Assembly: GCA_964017045.1 (NCBI GenBank)
Contig: OZ024794.1
Location: forward strand, 55,142,108 to 55,206,107
Reading direction: 5' to 3'
Length of the DNA stretch: 64,000 bases
Origin: Omphiscola glabra
Taxonomy: Eukaryota; Mollusca; Gastropoda; Lymnaeidae
The position numbers and the translations under genes were made by a program. Shown here in pieces: positions 45,566 to 56,959 of the stretch. Within the stretch, counting starts at the first letter, position 1, and the number at the start of each line of letters is the position of its first letter. Under the pieces are notes generated by a model. It was not told the origin of the DNA. It searched no databases and saw nothing but the letters and a program-made list of their open reading frames with translations.

Positions 45566-46205
45566 GGATCAAGTGTGAGGGGAAAAGTGTGGGTGGTTCA
45601 AGTGTGGGGGATCAGGTTTGGGAGATTAAGCGTGGGGGAACAAGTGTTGGGGATCGAGTGTGGGGTCAATTGTATGGATTCAAATGTAGGGGGTCCACTT
45701 GAAGAGTCCGTTTAAATGTATCCACAAACTGTTAACACTGTCTGCTTTAAGTTCTCATAGGTGAAGAAAACACGACGCATGATTCGATGCGATGATGCAT
45801 TCGTTTAGCACAAAGCGTCATTTAAAAAAATGCTAAGGTTCGGATATCGGAAGAATAATATCCAATGCGGTCTCGTCTGCTGGGAAAATACCAAGAGCAC
45901 CAAGCATAAGTTCCTGCTACAAGGGAGATAAATGAGTTACAGTTGTTAAGATGATGCCCAGATCGCGATTTGAATATTTTACAGACAGATATTGGCAAAG
46001 GCGTGCATAGATTATCTCTATTACATCATTAGTAGTTTAATAAATCCGATTAACAATAATTCCTTCCTGATCATTCAAATAGCCGTCTACATCTTCCCTG
46101 GACTCATAATAACGAAACTGCAGTGGGTTTAAAGATATGTTAAACGTGATTGGCGATGACTTTCTTTATGAGGGTTTATCGTGTCAGGGGTCGCAGTGCT
46201 ATTAA
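45566..46205. other. Stretch with no recognised gene
   Basis: It begins with a short degenerate repeat of AAGTGTGGGGGATCA type (45567-45690), possibly related to the GTGTGTGGGATCA repeat at 44405-44445. The remainder is unique and shows no exon. Confidence 0.4.
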
Positions 46206-46213
46206 AGCCTAAC

Positions 46214-46414
46214 CGAAGGGGTCGGCAACCCATTTGGTAACATTGTGCCAAAGCAGAATTTATAATTCAATCGGTATGCCAACAACAACACACGGCTTTT
46301 TTTTTTTTTAAATTCATTTTATTATTTTGTTTTGCTAAAAAATCTTCCGCGCGTGTCACTGAAAATCATTCTGCGTGCCACGTCTAACACGCGTACCATT
46401 GGTTCGAACCTTGG
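46214..46414. mobile_element. hAT-type MITE, GGTCGGCAACC...GTGCCA family, degraded
   Basis: The left part GGGGTCGGCAACCC followed by GTGCCAAAGCA, and the right part GCGTGCCACGTCTAACACGC followed by GTACCATTGGTTCGAACC, form the usual ends of a common small hAT type. The flanks AGCCTAAC and GCCTGAAC agree only if one indel is allowed. Confidence 0.6.
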
Positions 46415-46774
46415 CCTGAACTTTTATTGCACGAAAGTTCCACAATTCCTGACAAAAGCAATGTTTTAACTCATTAGCTATATTCCATCCATCATTACAT
46501 CTAAACCACAATTTCCAGTTTAAAAAAGTTATATCATTTTCCAAAAAATGACCCTCTTTGACATTTCCCAGTCTCGTCTACATACAGCACTGCATCAACA
46601 GTTGACACCTGGGGTGTTTATCTACGGTCAAACGGATCAACGGATCAATCAACATTACCTTTGACTTTCTTGACCTTATATTTCTGTAAAGGCGAAAACT
46701 GAGTGTGAAAAAAGAAAATCCATCTGTTAAACGTTGAGCAACATATTGATAGCTGAGTGGCTCTCATCTAACAC

Positions 46775-47865
46775 TACACCCTATCACCCCACCATAACAC
46801 CCCACCCTGTCACCTCACCTTATCACCCCACCCTAACACCCCACCCTGTCACCCCACCCTATCACCCCACCCTAACACCCCACCCTGTCACCCCACCCTG
46901 TCACTCCTCCCCACCCTGTCACTCCTCCATATACCCCCCTAACACCCCACCCTGACACCCCACCCTATCACCCAACCCTAACACCCCACCCTGTCACCCC
47001 ACCTTAACACCCACCCTTTCACCACACCATATCACCCAACCCTAACACCCCACCCTGTCACCCCACCCTAACAGCCTCTATCACCACACTATAACATCCC
47101 ACCCTATCACCCCACACTAACACTCCACCCTGTCTACCCAACCTATTACACCACCCTAACACCCCACCCTGTCACCCCACCATAACACCCCATCCTGTCA
47201 CTCCACCCTATTACCCCACCCTAACACCCCCCTGTCACCCCACCCTATAACCCAACCCTAACACCCCACCCTAACAACCCACTCTAACACCACACCCTAA
47301 CACCCCACCCTATCACCCCACCCTATCACCACACTATAACATCCCACCCTATCACCCCACACTAACACCCCACCCTGTCTACCCAACCTATTACACCACC
47401 CTAACACCCCACCCTGTCACCCCACCATAACACCCCATCCTGTCACTCCACCCTATTACCCCACCCTAACACCCCCCTGTCACCCCACCCTATAACCCAA
47501 CCCTAACACCCCACCCTAACAACCCACTCTAACACCACACCCTAACACCCCACCCTATCACCCCACCCTATCATCATCATCATCGTCCTTCGACCACCCC
47601 ACCCTATCACCCCACCCTAACACCCCACTCTAACACCCACCCTATCACCCCACCCTAACACCCCACTCTAACACCCACCCTGTCACCCCACCCTAACACC
47701 CCACCCTAACACCCCACCCTATCACCCCACCCTAACACCCCACCCTAACAACCCACCCTAACACCTCACCCTAGCACCCCCTCTAACACCCCACCCTGTC
47801 ACCCCACCCTAACACCACAAGCTATCACCCCACCCTAACACCCCATCCTATCACCCTATCCCGAA
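46775..47865. repeat. C-rich 13-bp array (CACCCCACCCTAA type), about 80 copies
   Basis: Units CACCCCACCCTAA, CACCCCACCCTGT and CACCCCACCCTAT alternate over 1.1 kb, interrupted by CATCATCATCGTCCTTCGAC near 47572. One strand is extremely C-rich, the other has regularly spaced G-runs, so i-motif and G-quadruplex folding are plausible. The unit length equals that of the 1456-3949 array, but the sequence is unrelated. Confidence 0.95.
47079..47568. repeat. 245-bp tandem duplication inside the C-rich array
   Basis: The block starting TATCACCACACTATAACATC at 47079 recurs at 47324 and stays almost identical for 245 bp, including rare variants such as GTCTACCCAACCTATTACAC. Only about one substitution was noticed, so this duplication is far younger than the array's own units. 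Confidence 0.9.
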
Positions 47866-47879
47866 CCGCAATCTTCGTC

Positions 47880-48960
47880 CCTGTCCGCTCCTTTGTGGAT
47901 AATAAGGAATTTCTCTGACTGATCTGATGCAGAGCCGGGTATCTGTATATCTGACAGTCGTTCTGGAAGAACAAAGACGTTTTATCTGATGGAGCAGATG
48001 TCTGTTATTAAATAAAAAGCATTGGAGTTTGTGTAATGCATCATCTCCTTATCAACGCAAGTGTCTATTTACAGATGTCCCCACGTTTTTATTGCAAGTG
48101 CTCTCCAAATGTGATCCTCTAGATCCTTTTCGCTTTAAGGCGTTCAATTTTCAAAGCATTAAATCATTCACAAAGACAGCTACATTGCATGTCCGCTAAG
48201 ACACCTTAAGGTTCCCATCAAACACCACCTGTAGGTAAGAAGGTGTTCTTTAGATAAGAAGTCAGCAGGGTAGAAGAAAAAAAAGTCAGAGTTAATAGCA
48301 ATATGTCTACTAAGTTACGTTTATTATTCTTAGAGAGTATTGCCTGGTTTATTCTTAGAGAGTATTGCCTGGTTTATTCTTAGAGAGTATTGCCTGGTTT
48401 ATTTCCGACTAAAACCACAGAAGTTATCTCATGTAAAGAAGAAGAGTTTTCCTTTAAAAAAAATTTTAAAAGGTGAATAATATTGATTGTGGGATTACTC
48501 TAAGAAATACTGAAGAGTGCCTTCTCTCCCTGCTTTGTCTGAATCTCCATTGTGAGCAGGCTTATCTAGTTAACCTTGTAACCGTAAAACTGGGTCGTGA
48601 AATCTGAGTTCCTAATATCTCTGATAACCTATTTCTTTCATTAGTTTTCTTTAAATGTGATCCGCTAATGGCAGTGGGTTGGATGGCTAATCCATAATCG
48701 ATAAATTATTAATGAAATTAGAAAGACTTATTTTTAAGTATTTGTTTTCAAAAGCTTACTGCGGGACACGCTGCTTGTACAGTGGATAACAATGTTACAC
48801 ACTTCATTACCCGATAGCTGCAAAGACTTATCGTAACACATTCAAGTGTCATGTACTATATTTATTTTATTGTAGTTACTTTGTAGATGACATTAGAGTT
48901 ACTTTAAGCTGAGAATTAAATTTTAAAAAAGTATCGTCTTCAGCTTTTATATATTTTGAA
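47880..48960. other. Stretch with no recognised gene
   Basis: Unique AT-rich sequence apart from three copies of a 25-bp repeat (TTATTCTTAGAGAGTATTGC plus CTGGT) at 48328-48405. No exons identified. Confidence 0.4.
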
Positions 48961-48981
48961 AACAAATAACGACATGTGTTA

Positions 48982-49153
48982 GCAACAGTTCACACGATCA
49001 AATTTCGCGTCAAATTGTTGTATGAACGCACTATTTTGTGCGTGTTTTCTTTTTAGGGAGTTTGATCAAATAGTAATTTGAAAGTTGTGACAAAGCTTCA
49101 TACACGAATTGCTTCAAATTCTTGAAGGAAAATGTGATCGTGTGAACCGACCC
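48982..49153. mobile_element. PIF/Harbinger-like MITE, copy 2
   Basis: 172 bp. The left end is GCAACAGTTCACACGATC and the complement of the right end is GGGTCGGTTCACACGATC. TTA lies on both sides (48979-48981 and 49154-49156). The inner sequence closely matches copy 1 at 8035-8222. Confidence 0.8.
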
Positions 49154-49185
49154 TTAAAGCATATTATAGTCTCATATGCTTTCAA

Positions 49186-49258
49186 TTATTATTATTATTA
49201 TTATTAGTTGTCTTATATAGCGCGGTACCCCAGCCTAAGGCTAGGCTCACCGCGCTGT
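49186..49258 (-). mobile_element. 3' tail of a LINE or SINE
   Basis: On the - strand: GTACAGCGCGGTGAGCC, then GGTACCGCGCTATATAAGAC, then an (ATT)n tail. The GCGCTATATAAG block and the microsatellite end match the tails at 52479-52724 and 63111, and resemble the tail of the LINE at 22131. Only the 3' end is recognisable. Confidence 0.6.
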
Positions 49259-50016
49259 ACATAAAAATATTAGCAAAAGAGACATTATCGTGACAGTACA
49301 ATAAAATACATTTATGTAATAAAGAAAAGCTGTATAGAGACAAAACAAAATCAATTGCATATTCAACCTATCCACCCTAGAATTTTTACAAGTCAAACCA
49401 TGGACGGCGAATTCATACACTTCCTAAAGCAAACCTAAAGCAAACTACTTTCTACATCATTCACCTGTCCAAAGAACATTTTTTTTCGCTTAATTTCAAT
49501 CCACCTCCCATGTTCTACTAAAGAAATTAAAACATCAAAAACATTTTTAAAGAAAGCTTGTTGGACATTTCTTCTGATGAAAACGCCACTGATATCTTTA
49601 GAGCACCCGTTCAGTTATTGATCATGACTGCTGAAGTGTTTGGCTAAACAGTTGTCCTAGCATGTCCCAAAGCGTGGAGAGTATATTTATTGCTAGAGCT
49701 ACGTGTTGAAATGTCCACGCCAGCAAGAGTTCAGGAACTTTTCCCTGGCCTAGAGAGACACTGGATATTAATGAACAAGCTAACCGCCAGAGAGTAACCT
49801 CATAGTGGTGACATCAATGGCGTAATCAATCTTTAAAATACTGATGGGTTTATTGCCCTCCCCCCCAACCCCTCTTACGGACACGCCTAGTAGAGTCGCT
49901 GGTTATTTTGGTATTATTTCTGTTGAATATTTCATTCGCCTTTTCCTTGAGGCATTTTAATGGGTACATTTCTTGTGATTAGTCCTCAAATTTAATCAAA
50001 AGTTTAAGTTCTTGGT

Positions 50017-50165
50017 TATAACCAATTGATATAACCAAGTGATATTGTCAAGTGATATAGCCAAGTGATATAACAAAGTGATAACAAATGATATAATCAA
50101 GTGATAAAAACCAGTGAGATAACCAAATGATAGCATTAAATGATATAACCAAGTTATGAAATAAG
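50017..50165. repeat. Degenerate repeat of about 13-14 bp
   Basis: Units of AACCAAGTGATAT with many changes and indels. Confidence 0.8.
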
Positions 50166-50746
50166 GGATTTGTATACATAATTCTTTTTAATTTCTGATA
50201 AGTTATTCAAATTTAATTTAATTACGTAAATTATTTAGTTCTCAAAGTTTCGTAAACAATTGTGTTACAATGAAAATATATAATTAAATAAAACCAGCGC
50301 GCCCGTAAACTTTACAATATTTAGTTTCGGAAAATGGGATTGATAAAAAAAAAGTTGTTATGAATGAGAGGAAATGATTGTTTATGCTAGGAACGCAGAT
50401 CTGATGACGTACAACACAGGTGCGCACCCTTCGGTTCGGTATGCTAATCACTGCTGCAGAAACAACGAAAACGTGTCTCGGGGATTTGTGGCTCAGTAAA
50501 CACACATGATAAACTAATTGAATTTAGAATTGAACCTAATAAGGGGCGCGCCAGTCAACAAAGGGGAGTTGGAGTCGAGGATAATCCTTTTCCACTCCGG
50601 CTACGGCAAAATACGTCATCAGATTAACAATGTGTGATTTTGTTAAAGATTCAAAATCTGACTGGGATCGAAGATAAATTTATGAGCACAGAAGAAGAAT
50701 CTGGACTCGGCGTCAGCAGCAGACGTGTGTCTTGAACCAAAGTCAA
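50166..50746. other. Stretch with no recognised gene
   Basis: A 73-codon frame on the - strand (50284-50505) has no motif. No element ends found. Confidence 0.4.
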
Positions 50747-50919
50747 GTGGGGGGGGCGATGTCACCGGGGCGTCAAAATGTGCTCTGATATTATTTTATT
50801 AATGAAAATAATAGGTTTGACAGTTTTAAAAAAAAAGAAAAGGGGGCGCTTAAAAATGAATCTTGTCCCCGGGGCGTGAATATTGTCCTCAGGCGCCAAA
50901 CACTCTAGCTACGCCCCTG
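50747..50919. mobile_element. hAT-like MITE related to 1321-1455
   Basis: The right end TCTAGCTACGCCCCTG matches the complement of the left edge at 1321. The two share TGATATTATTTTATTAATGA-type sequence and the block ending GGGGGCGCTTA. The left end is poorly preserved and no flanking duplication was seen. Confidence 0.55.
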
Positions 50920-51486
50920 CCAGGCAGACCAGGGCGGTTAATAATGAAGTCAGAATTCGGCGTTTGGGAGCTTATTTAAACGGTAAGTTTGATAATTTAA
51001 AAAAATCCCGAAGCCATTGGAAGATAGCGCGTGAGGTGAGAACTGGTCTATAAATAAACAAGGTTTCGTTTTTGTTTTTTAAAAATAGTGAATTTGATTT
51101 ATTTTTTTGTTGTTTCGTTTTTCTTAATTAGGGGGCGCCTCATTCATTATAAAACAAAATATATGATGAAAGGCAAGCAGCACATGCACGTATTTATTGA
51201 TTTATTAGTGGTTTTAGGCCGGGCTTATAATAATCTTAATTGGGGGCTTATTTAACCCTACAACTGTCATTAAACTTAATTAAGCCAAAGAAAATATGTA
51301 GTAAAAGAATATGTCTCATCCTTAATATTTTATTTAAAAGATTAATTTCTCTTATATAAACATTTTCAAAGTTGTCAAAGTTTCGTAAGTTATCCTCATC
51401 TTATTTAATATACATTATATACATTTTAAACAGTCAAAATAATTTAAATAAAATTATAATTTCGTTTTTATTCAGTCTAAAAACCC

Positions 51487-51565
51487 TTCTGATGGTCTTA
51501 GGCGATTCCTGGAAAAGGTTCGTGCGACCCACAATTGGTCGCAACCCACAGGTTGGGAACCGCTA
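51487..51565. mobile_element. SPIN-like hAT MITE, one-ended fragment
   Basis: Only one terminal half is left: TGATGGTCTTAGGCGATTCC through GGTCGCAACCCACAGGTTGG to AACCGCT. The other half is missing or was lost by deletion. Confidence 0.75.
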
Positions 51566-52478
51566 ATGTAGAGTAATGTACTGTTCATAATTTTTAAACG
51601 GTCAGAATTATATTTTTTAAATTGTAATTTCGTGTCACTCAGTGTAAACATTTACCCTATACCCCATCACTCCCCCCCCCCCCCCCCAGCTCCAATCCTC
51701 GAACCGGTCAGCATTTAATTGTGTCAGAGGAGAGTCCTTCCGGTTTTATTCCATAAGAATTCAACCTTTTTTTAAAAAAGTCTGCCAGCACGCTAGCGTT
51801 GATTTCATTAAAATGTTGAGTGTACAAGCATGCTGTTCATGTGCAGACCCCCCAGATGTTTACGAGTCGGCATTCTTATGTTGCGTTTTGCAAGCTTTGT
51901 GGTCAAGCGGGGACTCGGGGAAGAGTTTTGGTTCACTTGTGTAAACCACTACCTAGCTCTCCAGCCTGGCTTTTTTCTGTTGCTCAAGTTCCGCTTAGAT
52001 CCACTGCGCCTGGATGGAAACTGTTCAAACTATTTATTTGATGCGAAAGTTAAACACAATTTCAAATGTTTACAGAGAGTAAGTTTCCGCTATTGTTTTG
52101 GGTTGTGTTTGTTTTTCTTCCTTTCCATTACCAGAATTGTTAATAAGTGAACCTTTCCTATTCAAGTTTGTTTATTTTAACTTGGAAGAAACTAAAAGCT
52201 TTTCAGTGTTTGCTAAGATTATTTATTTTTTTATTACCAGGTTTTTTGTATATTTAAAAAAAAACGATATAGTTTATCAAAACGAGAAAAACTTTGTATC
52301 TTTGAACTCGAGAGATACGCACCAGGAAAACGATCATTGTTTCGCACCCGAAATTTATATTTTGGGAATTTTATGAATGAATAGTTGACTAAATGTAATT
52401 GTCACTGACTAATCAACTTCCAATCGCACATTTTATCAATTTTTTTGGACTTATTTCTTCAAATTGCATTCTTGGATA
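51566..52478. other. Stretch with overlapping open frames of unknown status
   Basis: Open frames at 51820-52041, 51830-52150 and 52098-52376 overlap. The region 51840-52080 has more balanced composition than its flanks and a GTAAGT donor-like site at 52079, but no convincing acceptor or known motif. A short exon cannot be excluded. Confidence 0.25.
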
Positions 52479-52724
52479 CATCAGAGCGGGGTGAGCAGGC
52501 TCAAATAGCATGGACACAACAAGTGCTATATAAGTACCCAATCATCATAGCGCCGTGAATAGCATGGACACAACAAGCGCTATATAATTACCCAATCATC
52601 AGAGCGGGGTGAGCAAGCTCAAATAGCATGGACACAACAAGCGCTATATAATTACCCAATCATCAGCGCGGGGTGAGCATGCTCAAATAGCATGGATACA
52701 ACAAGCGCTATATAAGAACTCAAT
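52479..52724. repeat. Four tandem copies of a SINE-like 3' tail, about 64 bp each
   Basis: Copies start at 52479, 52543 (with a 10-bp deletion), 52597 and 52661. Each holds AGCGGGGTGAGCAGGCTCAA, TAGCATGGACACAACAAGCG and CTATATAA. The complement of the SINE end at 63111-63190 (GTGAGCACGCGAAAATAGCA, TGGATACAAGCGCTATATAA) is the same sequence, so this array derives from a SINE tail on the + strand. Confidence 0.85.
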
Positions 52725-52846
52725 AAAAAAAAAATTTATCAATAATGATGAAGTAAACAGAAATAATTGCGCTGACCTAGAAATGGGTGGTGATTCGTGC
52801 AATAAAATTTTAATTTTTACAACGTTTCCTTTGCAATTGTTTAGGG

Positions 52847-53056
52847 CAGGGGTCTCCAAACTACGGCCCTCGGGCCGGATCCGGCCCGCGAGGCCAGTTC
52901 AACCGGCCCGCCGACGGTACTTGAAATTTCGTTCTGGCTTGAAATTATTGTACGTAATCATTATCCGGCCCACGCTCGTCATTTATTTTATTTTTTTTTA
53001 AATTTTTTTTTTTGTTTGTTATCCAGCCCGCCGTGAAAAAAGTTTGGAGACCCCTG
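52847..53056. mobile_element. hAT-type MITE with perfect 8-bp target duplication
   Basis: 210 bp with ends CAGGGGTCTCCAAACTACGG and AGTTTGGAGACCCCTG. Flanked by GTTTAGGG on both sides (52839-52846 and 53057-53064). Inside it has CCGGATCCGGCCCGCGAGGC and a second GGCCCGCC motif near the right end. Non-coding. Confidence 0.93.
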
Positions 53057-53185
53057 GTTTAGGGGAACAGAAACACTGACACACACATAAAGTATATGGG
53101 GTTTTGTTTATGGTCTTTCACAATTTTAATTTTTTCTTTAACCCACCCCTCCCGCCACCATTTTTTTCTTCTCTCTCTATCTCTT

Positions 53186-53195
53186 TCTGGATACA

Positions 53196-53253
<58 letters not shown>

Positions 53254-53262
53254 ATACAAATA
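53186..53262. repeat. (CT)n and (CA)n microsatellites
   Basis: A CT run of about 35 bp is followed directly by a CA run of about 25 bp. Confidence 0.97.
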
Positions 53263-53269
53263 GACAGTG

Positions 53270-54036
53270 AAGAGCTTTAACAACTGTTGACAAGTGAAAA
53301 GTGTTAACAAATGTTGACTAGTGAAGAGCGTTAACAACTGTTGACAAGGGAAAAGTGTTAACAAATGTTGACTAGTGAAGTGCGTTAACAACTGTTGACT
53401 AGTGAAGAGCGTTAACAACTGTTGACTAGTGAAGAGCGTTAACAACTGTTGACTAGTGAATAGCGTTAACAACTGTTGACTATTGAAAAGCGTTGACAAC
53501 TGTTGACTAGTGAAGAGCGTTAACAACTGTTGACTAGTGAAGAGCGTTAACAACTGTTGACTAGTGAAGAGCGTTAACAACTGTTGACTAGTGAAGAGCG
53601 TTAACAACTGTTGACTAGTGAAAAGCGTTGACAACTGTGGACTAGTGAAGAGCGTTAACAAATGTTGACTAGTGAAAAGCGTTAACAACTGTTGACTAGT
53701 GAAGAGCGTTAACAACTGTTGACTAGTGAAGAGCGTTAACAACTGTTGACTAGCGAAGAGCGTTAACAACTGTTAACTAGTGAAGAGCATTAACAACTGT
53801 TGACTAGTGAAGAGCGTTAGCAAATGTTGACTAGTGAAGAGCGTTAGCAAATGTTGACTAGTGAAGAGCGTTAACAACTGTTGACTAGCGAATAGCGTTA
53901 ACAACTGTTGGCGAGCAAAAAGTGTTAAAAAATTGTGACTAGTGAAGAGCGTTAACAACTGTTGACAAGTGAAAAGTGTTAACAAATTTGGATTAGTAAA
54001 GAGCGTTAACAACTGTTGACTAGTGAAGAGCATTCA
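53270..54036. repeat. 27-bp tandem repeat A, about 28 copies
   Basis: Units contain GTTGACTAGTGAAGAGCGTT and then AACAACT. The minus strand reads as a nine-residue Leu-Leu-Thr-Leu-Phe repeat for over 200 codons, a by-product of the period. Confidence 0.97.
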
Positions 54037-54450
54037 TATGTTAGAGGAGGATTCCTACCCCATCTCAGCTCTAACGAGATATGACATCCACAGTTTCAAT
54101 GATGCTCCTCGATGTTTAGACTTGAGATAAAGTTTCTTTAGAAACTAACCTCTGTGCCAACATAACCTTACATATGACCTTACATATTACCCGACTAGGG
54201 CTTAGCTAGGTGTATTTTTTTTTACATCGCGCCCGGGTGTTCTGAGAAAATACCCTGTGGGTCTAAGTGTTAACTTCTCATTTCCTATAATATATGCTAG
54301 CCCGTGGCTATTTTTTGATTAATTTAATAGTTACCTCCTCATAGAGAAATATAAAACATGTGGACAGGGGAGAGGGGCGTTAGTAAAAAGGAAGCAGGAC
54401 GAACAAGAATCAAAATATACATTAGAGATCTTTTTTTGTACCTTTTTTCG
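54037..54450. other. Stretch with no recognised feature
   Basis: AT-rich unique sequence between the 27-bp and 14-bp arrays. Confidence 0.4.
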
Positions 54451-54451
54451 G

Positions 54452-54755
54452 AATATAACGGACAGAATATAACGAACATAATATAACGGACAGAATATAA
54501 CGGACACATATAACGGACATATATAACGGACAGAATATAACGGACAGAATATAACGGACGGAATATAACGGACAGAATATAACGGACGGAATATAACGGA
54601 CAGAATATAACGGACGGAATATAACGGACAGATATAATGGACAGAATATAACGGACAGAATATAACGGACAGATATAACAGACAGAATATAACGGACATA
54701 ATATAACGGACAGAATATAACGGACAGAATATAACGGACGGAATATAACTGACAC
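54452..54755. repeat. 14-bp tandem repeat, about 21 copies
   Basis: Units of AGAATATAACGGAC with variants GGAATATAACGGAC, ATAATATAACGGAC and an 11-bp form lacking AAT. Mixed unit lengths show slippage. The minus-strand open frames are artefacts. Confidence 0.95.
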
Positions 54756-55312
54756 AGCTGCCAACTACGCTAGCAAAGTTCCTTTTAATTTCTTTTTTCA
54801 CTTATCGGGTTTCTATTTTCCGCTTAAGAAGGCTTTTCGCCGACACGTTCATTGCTGTATGTTATATTTTATTTTAAGTTACCCACTTGCATTTTGCCAC
54901 TTATTTTCTAGCCTACGACTCAAACACCGGGGCAATGCTTTTCCATGTAACGGCTCACCGTTGTAGTGAAGAAGACATATAACACTGTTGCCCCCTACAA
55001 GTCGAACCAACACATTGCATCGCCGTTATCAGTCGACCCTCACCTCCATTCTTGTTGATGCTACGGGCGACGCCACGTCATTGAAACACAACAGTCGTCC
55101 GTGTAAAGTGTAGAGCGTCATTAACAACACGGAGAGTGTGAGAGAGAGAGAGAGTGAGAGAGATAGAGAGAGAGCTGGGAGGTTACATCAGACGAAAATG
55201 AGTCCAAATCCTGTCTTTAAATTAGGGCGCTGTCGGTCAGAGTCGAGGTGTCGGTGTGGACGTTCTACGGGTGGTTCATGTTTTGCTAGAAATGCTAAAA
55301 GGTATGTAAGAG
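54756..55312. other. Stretch with a possible short first exon
   Basis: Balanced composition and a GA-rich run (55136-55175) precede an ATG at 55198. The frame stays open to a strong donor-like AAAAG/GTATGT at 55301-55302. The predicted 35 residues are Arg/Ser/Cys-rich without a known motif. It is suggestive only. Confidence 0.2.
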
Positions 55313-55453
55313 CAGTGGCGTATCTATGGTTAGTGAAGCCCGGGAAAGGCTTTAGATTTTACCGCCCGAACCCCAAACGCCTCACAAATAAAAACAACAA
55401 CAACAAAGAAACACCTCCGTGTACCCTTACTACCACCCATTTCTACGCCACTG
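55313..55453. mobile_element. hAT-type MITE, CAGTGGCGTA family
   Basis: 141 bp with ends CAGTGGCGTATC and TTCTACGCCACTG. Flanks TGTAAGAG and TTTAAGAG match at 7 of 8. The termini match the element at 726-908, but the inside is different. Confidence 0.82.
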
Positions 55454-56593
55454 TTTAAGAGACCTAGTATTCATAATACATAGGCATACAACCATTGAAA
55501 ATAATGCCACTTACTTTGACTCATAAAATTTAATAAATTATTCTAAGTTTTATCGTTACAGTAAGTCTCCAAAATGAGTTATGTCGATCTTTATAATTTT
55601 TAAAAAGATTTGTAGTTCCGTGGCTTAATTTCTTTAACCCCATCCCCACTCCAAAATAAAACAACAAAAAGCCATCCGCTTGAGAAATAGTTATCCAAAC
55701 CGCTAAGATAATTTGCTTAGTTTAAGCACAACATCCAGGGATAAATGTTTGAGATTTCCTGGTGTTAATGGCAGGACTATTTATGCACGGCACCTACAGC
55801 GAATTCATGATGTGCGAACAAATAAGCTTCTGTGCTTCTTCTTTATGTGCCGGACCGCGTGTATGTGTGTACGCACGAGCCTGTCTGCGCTGACGTGAAT
55901 CAACCAGGGAGCAGACGACTGGGCGCATCCGTGAATCGATGCCAGACTCCCAACTACCTGTCGTTAGAAAGTGACAAAACTTCAGTATCGGCACGAGGGT
56001 TGACGAGCTGCCTGCTATGTCCAAGGGTCTGTTCACGGCACGACGGTTGACGCGGCGCCTGCTATGTCCAAGGGTCGTGTTCACGGCTGATGCTACCAAC
56101 GGGTACGTCCCAGTCGGCTGATATTCGGTCAAAAGGATGTTGAAGTGATGTCTTCTGGTCACGTCCAGATCTGCTAACTGGACCCACGTTTTAGCCGCTC
56201 TTGTACACATTCTGAGATTAATGACTAAGGTAAGGTTTAAGAAGAACTTGAACTACAATTCATTTAATAATTACCCAGCTGGACAGAGGGACTTACAAAA
56301 GGAATTCGGCTTCTAGTTTCAACGTTGAGGAAATATCCGGGGAAAAACGTGGGAATATTCATATGTATATTTTTGTGTATAGAATATCGATCCAAGTGTT
56401 ACATATACAAGCCACAGACTAATTAGGAGACAGAGATGGTAACATGTGGGTAATACTGTTCATGGTCTACTCATAATTCAAAGTGTCACAGACATGAAAA
56501 AAATAGAGTTCATATATATATATAAATGTGAAATGTGTTATAATCTACTCCTCTTGTTTTTTTTAAGATGCATTTATTGTATTTAATTAGCAC
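55454..56593. other. 1.1-kb stretch with no recognised gene
   Basis: A 138-codon frame on the - strand (55794-56210) overlaps a duplicated 50-bp block at about 55990-56088 (GGTTGACGAGCTGCCTGCTA, then TGTCCAAGGGTCTGTTCACG). No motif was recognised in it. Composition is more balanced than elsewhere at 55850-56180, so a diverged exon cannot be excluded. Confidence 0.3.
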
Positions 56594-56820
56594 TGTAACA
56601 CACCGTACTGTGCACTGTAACCCGCCGTACTGTGCACTGTAACACGCCGTACTGTGCACTGTAACCCGCCGTACTGTGCACTGTGACACGCCGTACTGTG
56701 CACTGTAACACTCCTTAGAATGCATTGTAACACGACTTAGCGTGCTCTGTAACACGCTTTAGATTGTTGTGTACCACTCCTTACAATGTACTGTAAAACC
56801 CCTTAGGGTTCACTGAAATA
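56594..56820. repeat. 22-bp tandem repeat, about 10 copies
   Basis: Units of CACTGTAACACGCCGTACTG plus TG. The left copies are nearly identical and the right copies are increasingly diverged. Confidence 0.92.
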
Positions 56821-56959
56821 CCCCTGAAAGTGTGATGGAGCAAGTTTTTGTAGTGAGGGTACCAAAAGTCTTGCCCTGCCCGTAGCGGCACTAACACCAG
56901 CGACGCAAACTGACTATGGCACTGGTGAGACCTTATTATAACAAGCCGGGGCTTGTCCT

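Noticed and set aside
46775..47865. Telomere-like CCCTAA motif in the C-rich array
   Set aside because: The unit is 13 bp (CACCCCACCCTAA), not the hexamer (CCCTAA)n, and the array has unique sequence on both sides.
53059..54033. Long - strand frames with Leu-Leu-Thr-Leu-Phe repeats
   Set aside because: The 27-bp period keeps the frame open, and it runs out into CT/CA microsatellites. No start context or unique domain.
55138..55458. 106-codon frame on the + strand
   Set aside because: Its second half is the hAT MITE at 55313-55453. Only the first 35 codons, up to a donor-like site, remain arguable.
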